Positions 35,411-45,004 of a stretch of 64,000 bases of DNA are shown here, one piece after another. The translations under genes were made by a program, and so were the position numbers. Position 1 is the first letter of the stretch. Each line of letters starts with the position of its first letter. The notes under the pieces were generated by a model that was given only the letters and a program-made list of their open reading frames with translations, did not search any database and was not told where the DNA came from. The stretch is from Phaeobacter sp. CECT 5382 (GTDB taxonomy: Bacteria > Pseudomonadota > Alphaproteobacteria > Rhodobacterales > Rhodobacteraceae), in assembly GCF_001457775.1 (NCBI RefSeq), contig NZ_CYSG01000015.1, forward strand, positions 1 through 64,000. The letters run 5' to 3'.

Positions 35411-35864
35411 ATTTTCCTCCCCCCGCTCCTAAAGAACGGTTCCTTGCCCTGTCTTCTCCGGGCTTCTGCGCCTTTTTGGCGGATCTCCACGCTGCCTCCT
35501 CAAGCGGTGGAACCCTTGGCGTCTAAAAACAGACTAATGAGTATGTTTTTGACCTGTCAATCTATGAGACCCAGCGTCAAATGGGCAAAAACAGCCTATT
35601 TTTTACGCCTCTGGCCTCCTAGGCTGAGTAAAGGTCCGGGTGTGGGATCTCACCGCTATGCGGTCTCAAGTCATGTGAAATTCAACCACAGATACGTTGC
35701 GTACCTCCTGTCTGGCCAAAGCTTCGCAGAGAATCCCGCACCTTTGCCCTTGGCGCTGCTGCGGGGTGTGCACCGGCCCCAGACAGCCTGCCACGGGCAT
35801 TGCAACATCCCCCCGGAAGCTGCTAGGCGCACAAAAATCAATCCGAATACGCGGGTCCCTCATC
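35411..35864. promoter_or_regulatory. Divergent promoter region of the LIV operon and TetR gene
   Basis: A 454-base gap holding the promoters of livH (minus) and TetR (plus). The clearest element is the dyad at 35525-35550. The TetR frame stays open to 35697, but residues before 35865 do not resemble the family. Confidence 0.5.
35525..35550. promoter_or_regulatory. Candidate TetR operator upstream of livH
   Basis: AAAAACAGAC-TAATGA-GTATGTTTTT: two 10-base arms with one mismatch around a 6-base centre, 115 bases upstream of livH and between it and the divergent TetR gene. Length and symmetry suit a TetR dimer. Confidence 0.5.
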
Positions 35865-36476
35865 ATGTTTGAACAGATCAGCACGTCCAAAAGTGAAATC
35901 CTTGATGCAGCGGCCTACTGCTTCATGGCGCTTGGGGCGGAAACCGCATCTGTCGATGATATTGCCCACCGCCTGGGATCGACCAAGGGACGGATATATC
36001 ACCATTTTCCTTCCAAAGGTGCTTTGCTGTCAGCGGTACAGCTGCGGGCAGCCGGCTTTACCCACTGCGCAGTTGAAGCTGTGATTGATCCCAGCCTGCC
36101 GGCGATCGAGGCCCTGGAGAAGATGTCGCGCAGCCATGTCTACGCGGTGCTCGATTCGCTGCCCTATCACAAAGTAATTCTGCAGACCTACACAGGGGCC
36201 CGCGCCAAGGCCGTCACCGAGGTTGAGCGCGCTCTGCAATGTAAGGTTCGCGATGGGCAGCGCCAGTACGAGGATCTGTTTCGCGCCGAAGTCGCCCGTG
36301 GCATAACCGAAGGCAGCCTTGCCACCCGCAACATAACCGTGGCCGTTTCCGGCCTTTTGCTGATTCTCAACTCACCCGTTTTTTGGTTCCGCCCCGAGCG
36401 TGGCGCCTCAAAAACCTTTGTCGACACCATTGCCCGAGATGTCACCAGCATGGCCTTGGCCAGCCTGCGCGCTTGA
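35865..36476 (+). CDS. TetR-family regulator of the LIV/acyl-CoA synthetase operon
   Basis: A 203-residue TetR-type regulator. The helix-turn-helix part is SKSEILDAAAYCFMALGAET followed by DDIAHRLGSTKGRIYHHFPSK. The C-terminal helices form the ligand domain. It is divergent from livH. TetR proteins in such acyl-CoA settings often bind acyl-CoA esters, so the CoA product of the synthetase is a reasonable inducer (inference). The ATG at 35865 is chosen on family length; the ribosome binding site is weak. Confidence 0.82.
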   Translation: MFEQISTSKSEILDAAAYCFMALGAETASVDDIAHRLGSTKGRIYHHFPSKGALLSAVQLRAAGFTHCAVEAVIDPSLPAIEALEKMSRSHVYAVLDSLPYHKVILQTYTGARAKAVTEVERALQCKVRDGQRQYEDLFRAEVARGITEGSLATRNITVAVSGLLLILNSPVFWFRPERGASKTFVDTIARDVTSMALASLRA

Positions 36477-36508
36477 GCCTAGTCACCTGGCGGTGTCCAA
36501 CCGGTGTC

Positions 36509-37462
36509 TCAGGGCGGCGAAATACGGCCCGTATCACCAGCTCCCTCTCTCCGATGACAATGCTGGCGCAGACAGGCGCAGAACCGCGCACCAAGAGCAG
36601 AGAGCTGGTGCTCACTGCGAATGCATAAGCCGACCGGCCCCAACGTGCTTTGTGTATTGATTGCCAGCTCTCGCATAAGCCCCGCCTCCAGATCCGCGTG
36701 TACGACCCCGGCGCTGATAAACCAGATCGCCTGGTGGTTCAGCACAAAGCGGCGCCCAAAAGTCGCCGATACCGTCTCGACCGGCGATTGCGGTGCCACA
36801 AGCCCCTGCTCCAGAAACATGTGCTCAACCAGCGGGCGGATGATCGCCCCCTGTGAAGGCATCAGCACCGGATAGGTTTGCAACGCCTCCTGCGGCAGAT
36901 GCGCCTGCCTCACAAGCGGATGATCTGCCGCCACTACCACGGCAACGCGTTCGTGAAACAATGGTTCAAAATCGATGCCAGCCATCAGATCCGGTGCAGG
37001 CAGTCGCCCCACCACAAGGTCCAGCACACCGCGACGCAGCTGATCCAGCAAATAGCGGTTGTCGCCGGTCGTGACAGAAAAGCGACTGTGACTGCGGCCC
37101 GCGCCCAGCTCTGCCAGCGCATCGGGCACCAGGGTCGCTGAAACCGTGGGCAGCGCCCCGATTGATAGCTTCGGCCCTTCTTCTGCATCCAACCCCTGCA
37201 GCATCGCCACCCCATCCCGCGCCAGCGCCAGACTGCGCCCGGCGTGATCGCGAAACATCTCACCATAGGAGGACAGGCGAATACCGCGACCATGGCGCTC
37301 CACCAGGGGTTTGCCACAGACCGCCTCCAGCTCTCGAATTGCACGGGTCACTGCAGGCTGTGTCATGCCCAACGCTTCGCCCGCCAAGGTGACGCTACCT
37401 TGACGAGCGACCTCGACAAAGACTTCAAGGTGGCGCAGTTTCAAGTGATCCGAGAGACGCAT
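36509..37462 (-). CDS. pcaQ: LysR-type pca operon activator PcaQ
   Basis: A 317-residue LysR regulator whose N-terminus (LSDHLKLRHLEVFVEVARQG, then GMTQPAVTRAIRELE) resembles PcaQ, the activator of protocatechuate genes in rhizobia and roseobacters. It is divergent from pcaC across 111 bases, the classical PcaQ arrangement. PcaQ usually responds to beta-carboxy-cis,cis-muconate. The start at 37460-37462 gives family length; the frame extends further but without a better site. Repeated TTCCGCA half-sites lie in the promoter region. Confidence 0.85.
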   Translation of the reverse strand: MRLSDHLKLRHLEVFVEVARQGSVTLAGEALGMTQPAVTRAIRELEAVCGKPLVERHGRGIRLSSYGEMFRDHAGRSLALARDGVAMLQGLDAEEGPKLSIGALPTVSATLVPDALAELGAGRSHSRFSVTTGDNRYLLDQLRRGVLDLVVGRLPAPDLMAGIDFEPLFHERVAVVVAADHPLVRQAHLPQEALQTYPVLMPSQGAIIRPLVEHMFLEQGLVAPQSPVETVSATFGRRFVLNHQAIWFISAGVVHADLEAGLMRELAINTQSTLGPVGLCIRSEHQLSALGARFCACLRQHCHRREGAGDTGRISPP

Positions 37463-37573
37463 ATCAATTCCGCAATGCAAACATGTGTATTTCCGCATTA
37501 TACAGTTCATTTTCGATATGCGATACTCTTCCTGCCCCCGTTGCTAGACACGCAGCCAGACACGAGGACCCGG

Positions 37574-37972
37574 ATGGACAACAACAGATATGATCAGGGC
37601 ATGGCCACACGTCGCGCCGTTTTGGGGGATGCCCATGTGGATCGCGCCGAGGCCGCCAAGACCGATATGGATCTCGCGTTTCAGGGGCTGATCACCGAAG
37701 GCGCCTGGGGCACGGTTTGGTCCTCGGATGGCATCGCGCAGCGGGAACGCTCGATGCTGACGCTGGCGCTGCTGGCAGCTCTGGGGAATTTCGACGAAAT
37801 CCCGATGCATATTCGTGCCACTGCCCGTACCGGTGCCAGCAAGCAGGATGTGATCGAGGCCTTTCAGCATGTCGCAATCTATGCCGGGGTGCCCCGTGCC
37901 AACCACGCGCTGAAGCTTGCCAAACAGACCTATGCCGAAATGGAGGCCGAGAACTCCACCGCCAAAGCCTGA
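37574..37972 (+). CDS. pcaC: 4-carboxymuconolactone decarboxylase
   Basis: A 132-residue protein of the carboxymuconolactone decarboxylase family, at normal PcaC length (about 130). It contains AWGTVWSSDGIAQRERSMLT and ETYPMHIRA-like helix text (EIPMHIRATARTGASKQDV), then EAFQHVAIYAGVPRANHAL with the conserved His. It converts gamma-carboxymuconolactone to beta-ketoadipate enol-lactone in the protocatechuate branch. The start follows GAGGACCCGG. First gene of pcaC-pcaH-pcaG-BKACE. Confidence 0.9.
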   Translation: MDNNRYDQGMATRRAVLGDAHVDRAEAAKTDMDLAFQGLITEGAWGTVWSSDGIAQRERSMLTLALLAALGNFDEIPMHIRATARTGASKQDVIEAFQHVAIYAGVPRANHALKLAKQTYAEMEAENSTAKA

Positions 37973-38011
37973 ACCATTGCCCAGCAGCTCCCGATAATAA
38001 GGACGCCACAG

Positions 38012-38752
38012 ATGTCAAAACCAACCAAAAGTCAGGGTGATTTCTACCAGCGCGACCGCCGCTGGCATCCCCCGGCCCTGGATCGCAACTACAAGACCTC
38101 GGTGGCGCGTTCACCACAATTTCCGCTGATCAGCCTGGAAAACACCCCCAGCGAGATCACCGGCCCGACCTTTGGCCACAATGATATCGCCGCGACCGAC
38201 AACGACCTTTTGAACAATTTCGCCAGCCCTGGCGAAAGCCCCATTGGCGAGCGCATCATCGTGCATGGTCGAGTTCTGGATGAAAATGCGCGGCCTGTGC
38301 CCAATACCCTGGTCGAGATCTGGCAGGCCAATGCCTCGGGCCGCTATCGTCACAAGAAGGACAAATACCTTGGGGCGATTGATCCCAATTTTGGTGGCTG
38401 CGGCCGCACCATGACGGATGAGGATGGCTACTACTATTTCCGCACCGTAAAACCCGGCGCCTATCCCTGGCGCAACTGGGTCAATGACTGGCGCCCGGCA
38501 CATATCCATGTTTCGGTCTTTGGCACAGGCTTTGCCCAGCGCCTGATCACCCAGCTCTATTTCGAAGGTGATCCGCTGATCGCGCGCTGTCCCATCGTAC
38601 AATCCATTCCTGACCCCGAGGCCGTTGAGCAGCTCGTTGCCCGCTTGGACCTGAATGCTACCATCCCGCTGGACACCATTGCCTATAAATTCGACATCGT
38701 GCTGCGTGGCCGCCGCTCAACCCTGTTTGAAAACCGTCTGGAGGGAAACTGA
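38012..38752 (+). CDS. pcaH: Protocatechuate 3,4-dioxygenase beta subunit
   Basis: A 246-residue intradiol dioxygenase subunit that opens the protocatechuate ring between the two hydroxyls. Non-haem Fe(III) ligands by alignment to Pseudomonas PcaH: Tyr112 (in RYRHKKD), Tyr151 (PGAYPW), His164 and His166 (RPAHIHVSV); the spacings 39, 13 and 2 match the known enzyme. The intradiol signature [13 protein letters not shown] is intact. It pairs with pcaG, which starts one base after its stop. Confidence 0.97.
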   Translation: MSKPTKSQGDFYQRDRRWHPPALDRNYKTSVARSPQFPLISLENTPSEITGPTFGHNDIAATDNDLLNNFASPGESPIGERIIVHGRVLDENARPVPNTLVEIWQANASGRYRHKKDKYLGAIDPNFGGCGRTMTDEDGYYYFRTVKPGAYPWRNWVNDWRPAHIHVSVFGTGFAQRLITQLYFEGDPLIARCPIVQSIPDPEAVEQLVARLDLNATIPLDTIAYKFDIVLRGRRSTLFENRLEGN

Positions 38753-38753
38753 T

Positions 38754-39389
38754 ATGGTTCAGAAGCTGAATTTCCTGAAAGAAACCCCTTCGCAGACCGC
38801 TGGCCCCTATGTACATATCGGACTTGCCCCCGGCGCTGCCGGGTTTGAGATCTATGATCAGGAACTTGGCCATGACATTGCAGGCCCCAATGCTGCCGGT
38901 GAACGCATCCGCGTCGAAGGCCTGGTCATCGACGGTATCGGATCCCCGGTCAAAGACGTACTGCTGGAGGCCTGGCAGGCCAATGCAAACGGTGTTTACG
39001 CCCACCCCGAACATGCGGGCCCTGATCATACGCATACGGTCGACGAGGGCTTTCGCGGCTGGGGCCGCGTCATTACCGATTTTGACAGTGGCGAATGGGC
39101 TTTTGACACCGTGAAACCCGGCCCTGTAATGGGCCGCAATGGTCAGATGATGGCCCCACATATCAACCTGTGGATTGTGGCGCGCGGCATTAATGTCGGG
39201 CTCAACACCCGGATCTATTTTGAAGATGAGGCAGAAGCCAATACCGCAGACCCCATCATCAATCTCATCGAATGGGAAAAGCGTCGGGCCACTTTGATTG
39301 CAAAGCGGGACATGCGCGACGGCAAAGTGGTATATCGGTTCGACATCCGCCTGCAGGGCGAAGACGAAACCGTGTTTTTTGATATCTGA
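38754..39389 (+). CDS. pcaG: Protocatechuate 3,4-dioxygenase alpha subunit
   Basis: A 211-residue alpha subunit. It begins with the family's SQTAGPYVHIG segment, has the intradiol fold signature LLEAWQANANGVY and later MAPHINLWIVARGIN. As in known alpha subunits, the iron ligands are not all conserved; it contributes to the substrate pocket. The start at 38754 has GGAGGG upstream. Confidence 0.96.
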   Translation: MVQKLNFLKETPSQTAGPYVHIGLAPGAAGFEIYDQELGHDIAGPNAAGERIRVEGLVIDGIGSPVKDVLLEAWQANANGVYAHPEHAGPDHTHTVDEGFRGWGRVITDFDSGEWAFDTVKPGPVMGRNGQMMAPHINLWIVARGINVGLNTRIYFEDEAEANTADPIINLIEWEKRRATLIAKRDMRDGKVVYRFDIRLQGEDETVFFDI

Positions 39390-39399
39390 GGGTAAAAGC

Positions 39400-40248
39400 A
39401 TGAGCACCACCAGCCAGGGCAAACCCTGCATCATCTGCGTCGCCATCACCGGGTCCGTGCCGCGCAAGGAACATAACCCCGCAGTGCCGGTCAGTATTGC
39501 CGAACAGATTGAAAGCACACAGGAAGCCTTTGAAGCCGGAGCCAGCATCGCCCATTGTCATGTGCGCAACGCAGATCAGACGCCGACCTCCGATCCAGAG
39601 CGGTTTGCCCTGTTGCAGGAAGGGCTGCACAAGCACTGCCCCGGCATGATCGTGCAACTGTCTACGGGTGGGCGCTCGGGTGCCGGGCAGGAACGCGGCG
39701 GTATGCTGTCGCTGCGCCCTGATATGGCCTCGCTTTCGGTTGGGTCGAATAACTTCCCCACGCGGGTCTATGAAAACCCACCAGAGCTGGTCGACTGGCT
39801 GGCCAGTGAGATGCGCCAATATGAGGTCAAGCCCGAGATCGAAGCCTTTGATCTGTCCCACATCCATCAGGCGGTAAAAATGAACCGCGATGGCCGCATT
39901 GCAGGCAAGCTTTATGTGCAGTTTGTCATGGGTGTCAAAAATGCCATGCCGGTCGATCGCGAGACTTTTGATTTCTATATCAAAACAGTGAAACGACTGG
40001 CACCTGAGGCCGAATGGTGCGGTGCCGGTATTGGCCCCGGTCAGATCCAGATCAATGAATGGGCTATCGCTGCAGGCGGTCACACCCGCACGGGACTTGA
40101 GGACAATCTACGTCTGGATCGTGAAACGCTGGCGCCCTCCAACGCGGCCCTGGTGCAGCGGGCTGTGGATCTTTGTGACAAATACGAACGCCCAGTCGCC
40201 AGCTGGCCGCAGGCGCGCGACATTCTGGGCCTGCGCCCAGCCAACTGA
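39400..40248 (+). CDS. BKACE family (DUF849) beta-keto acid cleavage enzyme
   Basis: A 282-residue TIM-barrel protein of the DUF849/BKACE family, which cleaves a beta-keto acid with acetyl-CoA to give acetoacetate and a new CoA ester. The Zn-binding His52-x-His54 in AHCHVRN and the later barrel strands (IVQLSTGGRSG, SVGSNNF, AEWCGAGIGPGQ) fit. It is 10 bases after pcaG and clearly part of the pca operon. From position, beta-ketoadipate is a likely substrate, which would give succinyl-CoA plus acetoacetate. This is inference; other DUF849 enzymes act on 3-keto-5-aminohexanoate or dehydrocarnitine. Confidence 0.85.
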   Translation: MSTTSQGKPCIICVAITGSVPRKEHNPAVPVSIAEQIESTQEAFEAGASIAHCHVRNADQTPTSDPERFALLQEGLHKHCPGMIVQLSTGGRSGAGQERGGMLSLRPDMASLSVGSNNFPTRVYENPPELVDWLASEMRQYEVKPEIEAFDLSHIHQAVKMNRDGRIAGKLYVQFVMGVKNAMPVDRETFDFYIKTVKRLAPEAEWCGAGIGPGQIQINEWAIAAGGHTRTGLEDNLRLDRETLAPSNAALVQRAVDLCDKYERPVASWPQARDILGLRPAN

Positions 40249-40281
40249 CCAGATGCCGAAGCCGATCACGCAAACTTTCGG

Positions 40282-40303
40282 GAGCAGGCGTTTTCACCTG
40301 CTC
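40282..40303 (+). terminator. Terminator after the pca operon
   Basis: GAGCAGG/CCTGCTC stem with an 8-base loop (containing TTTT), followed by TCGTTTC. It lies 33 bases after the BKACE stop and faces the convergent cueR gene. Confidence 0.55.
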
Positions 40304-40361
40304 TCGTTTCAATGTCTTCAGGCTTAAACCTCTAGTGGCGGCCTCTAGTCTTTTTCCCTAA

Positions 40362-40766
40362 TCACTGCCCCAAATCGCCGCACTGTCCCGACAGATCCTT
40401 GAGGATCGGACAATCCGGGCGATTATCTCCCGCGCAGCAATGGACCAGTTCTGTCAGCGTGTCCCGCATTGCCTGCAGGTCGGCGATCTTGGTTTCGATC
40501 TTGCTCAGATGTTCCTGCGCCAGCTGCTTTACATCTCCGCTGGCCCGACTCTCGTCCTCATAAAGCGCCATCAGCATGCGACAGTCTTCGATAGTAAAGC
40601 CCAGTGCCCGGGCCCGCCCCAGAAAGGCGAGCTTGTGCAGATCCGCCTCGGCAAAACAGCGATAGCCATTTTCGCTGCGATGCGGTTTGATCAGGCCGAT
40701 ATCCTCGTAGTAGCGGATGGTCTTGGCCGGCAAGCCCGAGCGGGTAGAAACGTCACCGATATTCAT
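40362..40766 (-). CDS. cueR: Copper-responsive MerR-type activator CueR
   Basis: A 134-residue MerR-family protein. The winged helix opens MNIGDVSTRSGLPAKTIRYY, with a dimerisation helix and then the metal-binding loop Cys111-x7-Cys119 (CAGDNRPDC), matching the Cys112/Cys120 spacing of E. coli CueR. It senses Cu(I), Ag(I) or Au(I) and distorts promoter DNA to activate copA. It follows copA by 22 bases in the same direction, so it is probably cotranscribed. The C-terminus has a further Cys in a GQCG tail. Confidence 0.92.
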   Translation of the reverse strand: MNIGDVSTRSGLPAKTIRYYEDIGLIKPHRSENGYRCFAEADLHKLAFLGRARALGFTIEDCRMLMALYEDESRASGDVKQLAQEHLSKIETKIADLQAMRDTLTELVHCCAGDNRPDCPILKDLSGQCGDLGQ

Positions 40767-40788
40767 GCGGACCTCTGGTTGCGCCGTC

Positions 40789-43290
40789 TTATTCGGCAGG
40801 GCTGTGAATGGGCAGCGCAGGGGATTGCACTGTGTCCCCCTCATCTATGCCGGATTTCAGCCGATGCAAGCGCAGAGCATTGCTCAGCACAAAGACGCTC
40901 GACAGGGCCATGGCGCCAGCCGCCAGCGCGGGCGACAGCAATGGCCCGCCAAATGGATACAAGACACCCGCCGCCACCGGCACCAAAAGGATGTTGTAGC
41001 CAAAGGCCCAGCCGAGGTTCTGTCGGATATTGCGCATGGTTGCCCGGCTGATGGTCAGCGCATCAAGCGTGCGGCGCAGATCGCCTGATACCAGCACCAC
41101 ATCCGCAGCCTCGATTGCAACGTCAGTGCCGGTTCCAATGGCAATGCCCACATCGGCAGCAGCCAGAGCGGGTGCATCATTCAGCCCATCGCCGACAAAG
41201 GCCAATTTGCCATACTGCGTCTGCAGATCCTGCAGCGCAGCCACCTTGTCACCCGGCAGACAGTCTGCCCGAACAGCATCGATGCCCAGCCGTGCCGCAA
41301 TCGCTTGCGCTGTGCCGGTGGCGTCGCCCGTGATCATCGCCACTTTTAGCCCCTGCGCCTGAAGGGCTCGGATCGCCGCTGGCGTGTCTGGCTTGACAGG
41401 ATCAGCGACCGACAGCAGCGCCGCAGTCGCGCCATTGATGGCAGCATAAAACGGCGTCTCGCCCTCGGACGCCCAAAGATCAGCCTGCGCCTTGAACGTA
41501 TCGCAAGCGATCCCCTCGCTCTGCATCAAGCGTTCAGCCCCCACCAGAACCTCCCGCCCCTCGACCATGGCCCGCAGCCCGTACCCTGGGATGGCTTCAA
41601 CCTTTTCGGCTTTGGGCAGGCCTTTCCCAGCCGCCGCGACCAACGCCTTGGCGATGGGGTGTTCAGACTGGGCCTCTGCCGCGCCGATCAAACGCAAAAC
41701 AGCTTCACGCTCAAATCCTTCGGCAGCTTGGAAATTGGTCAGGGCTGGGTGGCCCTCGGTCAGGGTGCCGGTCTTGTCCAATGCGACGACCTGCACCTCT
41801 TCGAGGCGTTGCAGCGCGTCGCCTTTGCGAAATAGAACGCCCAGTTGCGCCGCGCGGCCAATGCCCACCATGATCGAGGTCGGCGTGGCCAGCCCCATGG
41901 CGCAGGGACAGGCAATGATCAGCACCGAAACCCCGGCAACCAGTGCCAGCGGCAAGGCAGGCGCCGGTCCCAACAGCAGCCAGGCCAACACCGTTAGTAC
42001 TGCGGCCAGCATCACCGCGGGCACAAACCACAGCGTGATCCGGTCAACCAGCCCCTGCACCGGCAGCTTGGCCCCCTGTGCTTGTTCCACCATCTGGATG
42101 ATCTGCGCCAAGGCCGTGTCGCGCCCCACATGGGTCACCCGAAACTCCAGCACGCCCGCACCATTGACGGTCCCGGCAGAGACCCGCGCGCCTGCGGCCT
42201 TGCTCACCGGCACAGGTTCACCGCTCAACATGCTTTCATCAACATAGGAGCTGCCCGAGATCACCTCTCCGTCCAGAGCAAACCGCGCGCCGGGACGCAC
42301 CCGGATCAGATCTCCGGCGGCGATATCGTCCACCGGTGTTTCTATTACCGCATCGCCGCTGATGACTTCAGCTGTTTTCGGCTGCAGCCCGGCCAGTTTG
42401 CGAATGGCGGCCCCCGTGCGCCCCTTGGCACGGGCTTCCAGCAGGCGCCCCGTCAAGATCAGCACCACAATCACCGCTGCAGCCTCGTAGTAGACATTGG
42501 CAGTGCCCGTCGGCAGCAGCCCAGGCGCAAAGGTGGAGATCACCGAAAACCCATAGGCCGCTGCCGTGCCCAGCGCTACCAGCGCATTCATATCCGGCGC
42601 CAGCCGCCATAGCGCTGGAAGGCCCTTGCTGTAAAACTGCCGCCCCGGCCCGAACAGCACCAAGGAGGTCAACAGAAACTGGATCAAATAGCTGGTCTGA
42701 TGGCCGATATTGGCCATCACCCAATGATGCATCGCGGGCACCATATGGCTGCCCATCTCGATGATGAACACCGGCAGCGTCAGGACAGCCGCGATCAAAA
42801 CCTGACGCGACAGGGTTTTGATCTCATCTGCCTTGCGCTGACTGGCCTCGGCGCTTGCATCGGCCTCTGTTCCGCGCAAGCGCGCCGGATAGCCCGCCTG
42901 GGTGCTGGCGGCGATCAGATCAGCAGCGCGGCTGGCGCCGGTCAGATAGCTGACCTGCGCGCTCTCGCGCGCAAGATTGACATCCGCCGTCACAACACCC
43001 GGTACACGGCGCAATGCGGCCTCGACGCGACCAACGCAGGAAGCGCAGCTCAACCCGTCGATATCGAGATCCAGATGTGACAGCGCCGCCGGGTAGCCAG
43101 CCTGTTGCAGAGCATCGGTCAAGTCAGACAGTGGCACATCCTGCGCCAAATCGACCTGGCCTTTGGCACTGGCCAGATTGACAGATGAAGTCTGCACACC
43201 CGGCACAGCCGCCAGGGCGCGTTCAGCCCGTCCGGCACAGCCCGCACAGTTGAGACCGGTGATTTGCAGTGAAAGATGGCGCTGTTCCAT
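40789..43290 (-). CDS. copA: Cu(I)-exporting P1B-type ATPase
   Basis: An 833-residue copper-transporting ATPase. Two N-terminal HMA metal-binding domains (Cys15-x2-Cys18 and Cys82-x2-Cys85), eight transmembrane helices with the CPC metal site in IACPCAMGLATP, phosphorylation motif DKTGTLTEG, the SEHPIAKAL nucleotide-site motif and hinge GDGLNDAPAL. It pumps Cu(I) from cytoplasm to periplasm. The ATG at 43288-43290 is preceded by a CueR-type promoter at 43326-43356. The frame extends to 43371 but that start would sit upstream of the promoter elements. Confidence 0.96.
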   Translation of the reverse strand: MEQRHLSLQITGLNCAGCAGRAERALAAVPGVQTSSVNLASAKGQVDLAQDVPLSDLTDALQQAGYPAALSHLDLDIDGLSCASCVGRVEAALRRVPGVVTADVNLARESAQVSYLTGASRAADLIAASTQAGYPARLRGTEADASAEASQRKADEIKTLSRQVLIAAVLTLPVFIIEMGSHMVPAMHHWVMANIGHQTSYLIQFLLTSLVLFGPGRQFYSKGLPALWRLAPDMNALVALGTAAAYGFSVISTFAPGLLPTGTANVYYEAAAVIVVLILTGRLLEARAKGRTGAAIRKLAGLQPKTAEVISGDAVIETPVDDIAAGDLIRVRPGARFALDGEVISGSSYVDESMLSGEPVPVSKAAGARVSAGTVNGAGVLEFRVTHVGRDTALAQIIQMVEQAQGAKLPVQGLVDRITLWFVPAVMLAAVLTVLAWLLLGPAPALPLALVAGVSVLIIACPCAMGLATPTSIMVGIGRAAQLGVLFRKGDALQRLEEVQVVALDKTGTLTEGHPALTNFQAAEGFEREAVLRLIGAAEAQSEHPIAKALVAAAGKGLPKAEKVEAIPGYGLRAMVEGREVLVGAERLMQSEGIACDTFKAQADLWASEGETPFYAAINGATAALLSVADPVKPDTPAAIRALQAQGLKVAMITGDATGTAQAIAARLGIDAVRADCLPGDKVAALQDLQTQYGKLAFVGDGLNDAPALAAADVGIAIGTGTDVAIEAADVVLVSGDLRRTLDALTISRATMRNIRQNLGWAFGYNILLVPVAAGVLYPFGGPLLSPALAAGAMALSSVFVLSNALRLHRLKSGIDEGDTVQSPALPIHSPAE

Positions 43291-43675
43291 GGTGAAACCC
43301 CAGAGATCGTCTTTGTCTGTGGTCGGATATGGGGCTTCCAGCGAGGGGAAGGTCAAGCCCGCAGTGTACAAAAGCCCAACAAAAATTCTGCCGAAACTTT
43401 GGATAGGCTGTGCCTAACTCAGGCCGCAAGGAGCGCCCTGAATTGGCTGGAATGCGTCATTATACGTCGGTTTTGAGCCCTGCGCGAAATCTTGGAAAAG
43501 TTAGAGGGTAAGCCAAGACTTGCCTGATCACTTTGGCGAATGTAACGCTAGGCAAACCACACCCGGACCGCGCGTTTTTGTGACACCATGTCTTGGGATG
43601 TGAACTGGATTTTTCGGGGATCTTTTGCCCAGTTGGCGACAAGAACTCCATCAACAGAACGAAGGACCGCAAATC
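43291..43675. promoter_or_regulatory. Divergent promoter region of copA and formaldehyde dehydrogenase
   Basis: A 385-base region containing the CueR promoter on the minus strand (43326-43356) and, on the other side, the promoter of the formaldehyde dehydrogenase gene. No gene supported. Confidence 0.6.
43326..43356 (-). promoter_or_regulatory. CueR-dependent copA promoter
   Basis: On the minus strand: -35 TTGACC (43351-43356), a 19-base spacer, and -10 CATATC (43326-43331). The dyad CTTCC-N7-GGAAG (43335-43351) lies across the spacer. The overlong 19-base spacer with a centred CTTCC/GGAAG dyad is the hallmark of MerR-family promoters such as E. coli copA. The -10 hexamer ends 35 bases before the copA ATG. 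Confidence 0.88.
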
Positions 43676-44791
<1,116 letters not shown>

Positions 44792-44815
44792 AGCCACGCA
44801 TCAAAAAAACCATCT

Positions 44816-44853
44816 AAAAGGCGCAGCTCCGAGTCCCGGAGACTGCGCCTTTT
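44816..44853 (+). terminator. Strong intrinsic terminator
   Basis: An 11-base stem AAAAGGCGCAG/CTGCGCCTTTT with a second inner stem CTCCG/CGGAG and a T-rich tail, 25 bases after the formaldehyde dehydrogenase stop. Confidence 0.88.
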
Positions 44854-45004
44854 CTTTGATACCGCGGTCTGCAAATACGGCAATCCTCTTGCTCCCAGAC
44901 ACATATTTTTGCGCGCGACAAAAGGCTGCCTTTGGCATTGCGCGCACTCCGCTGTATACTTCGTCAACCAGATCGGCTTCAGATCAGGAACGAGGAAAAT
45001 AAGC

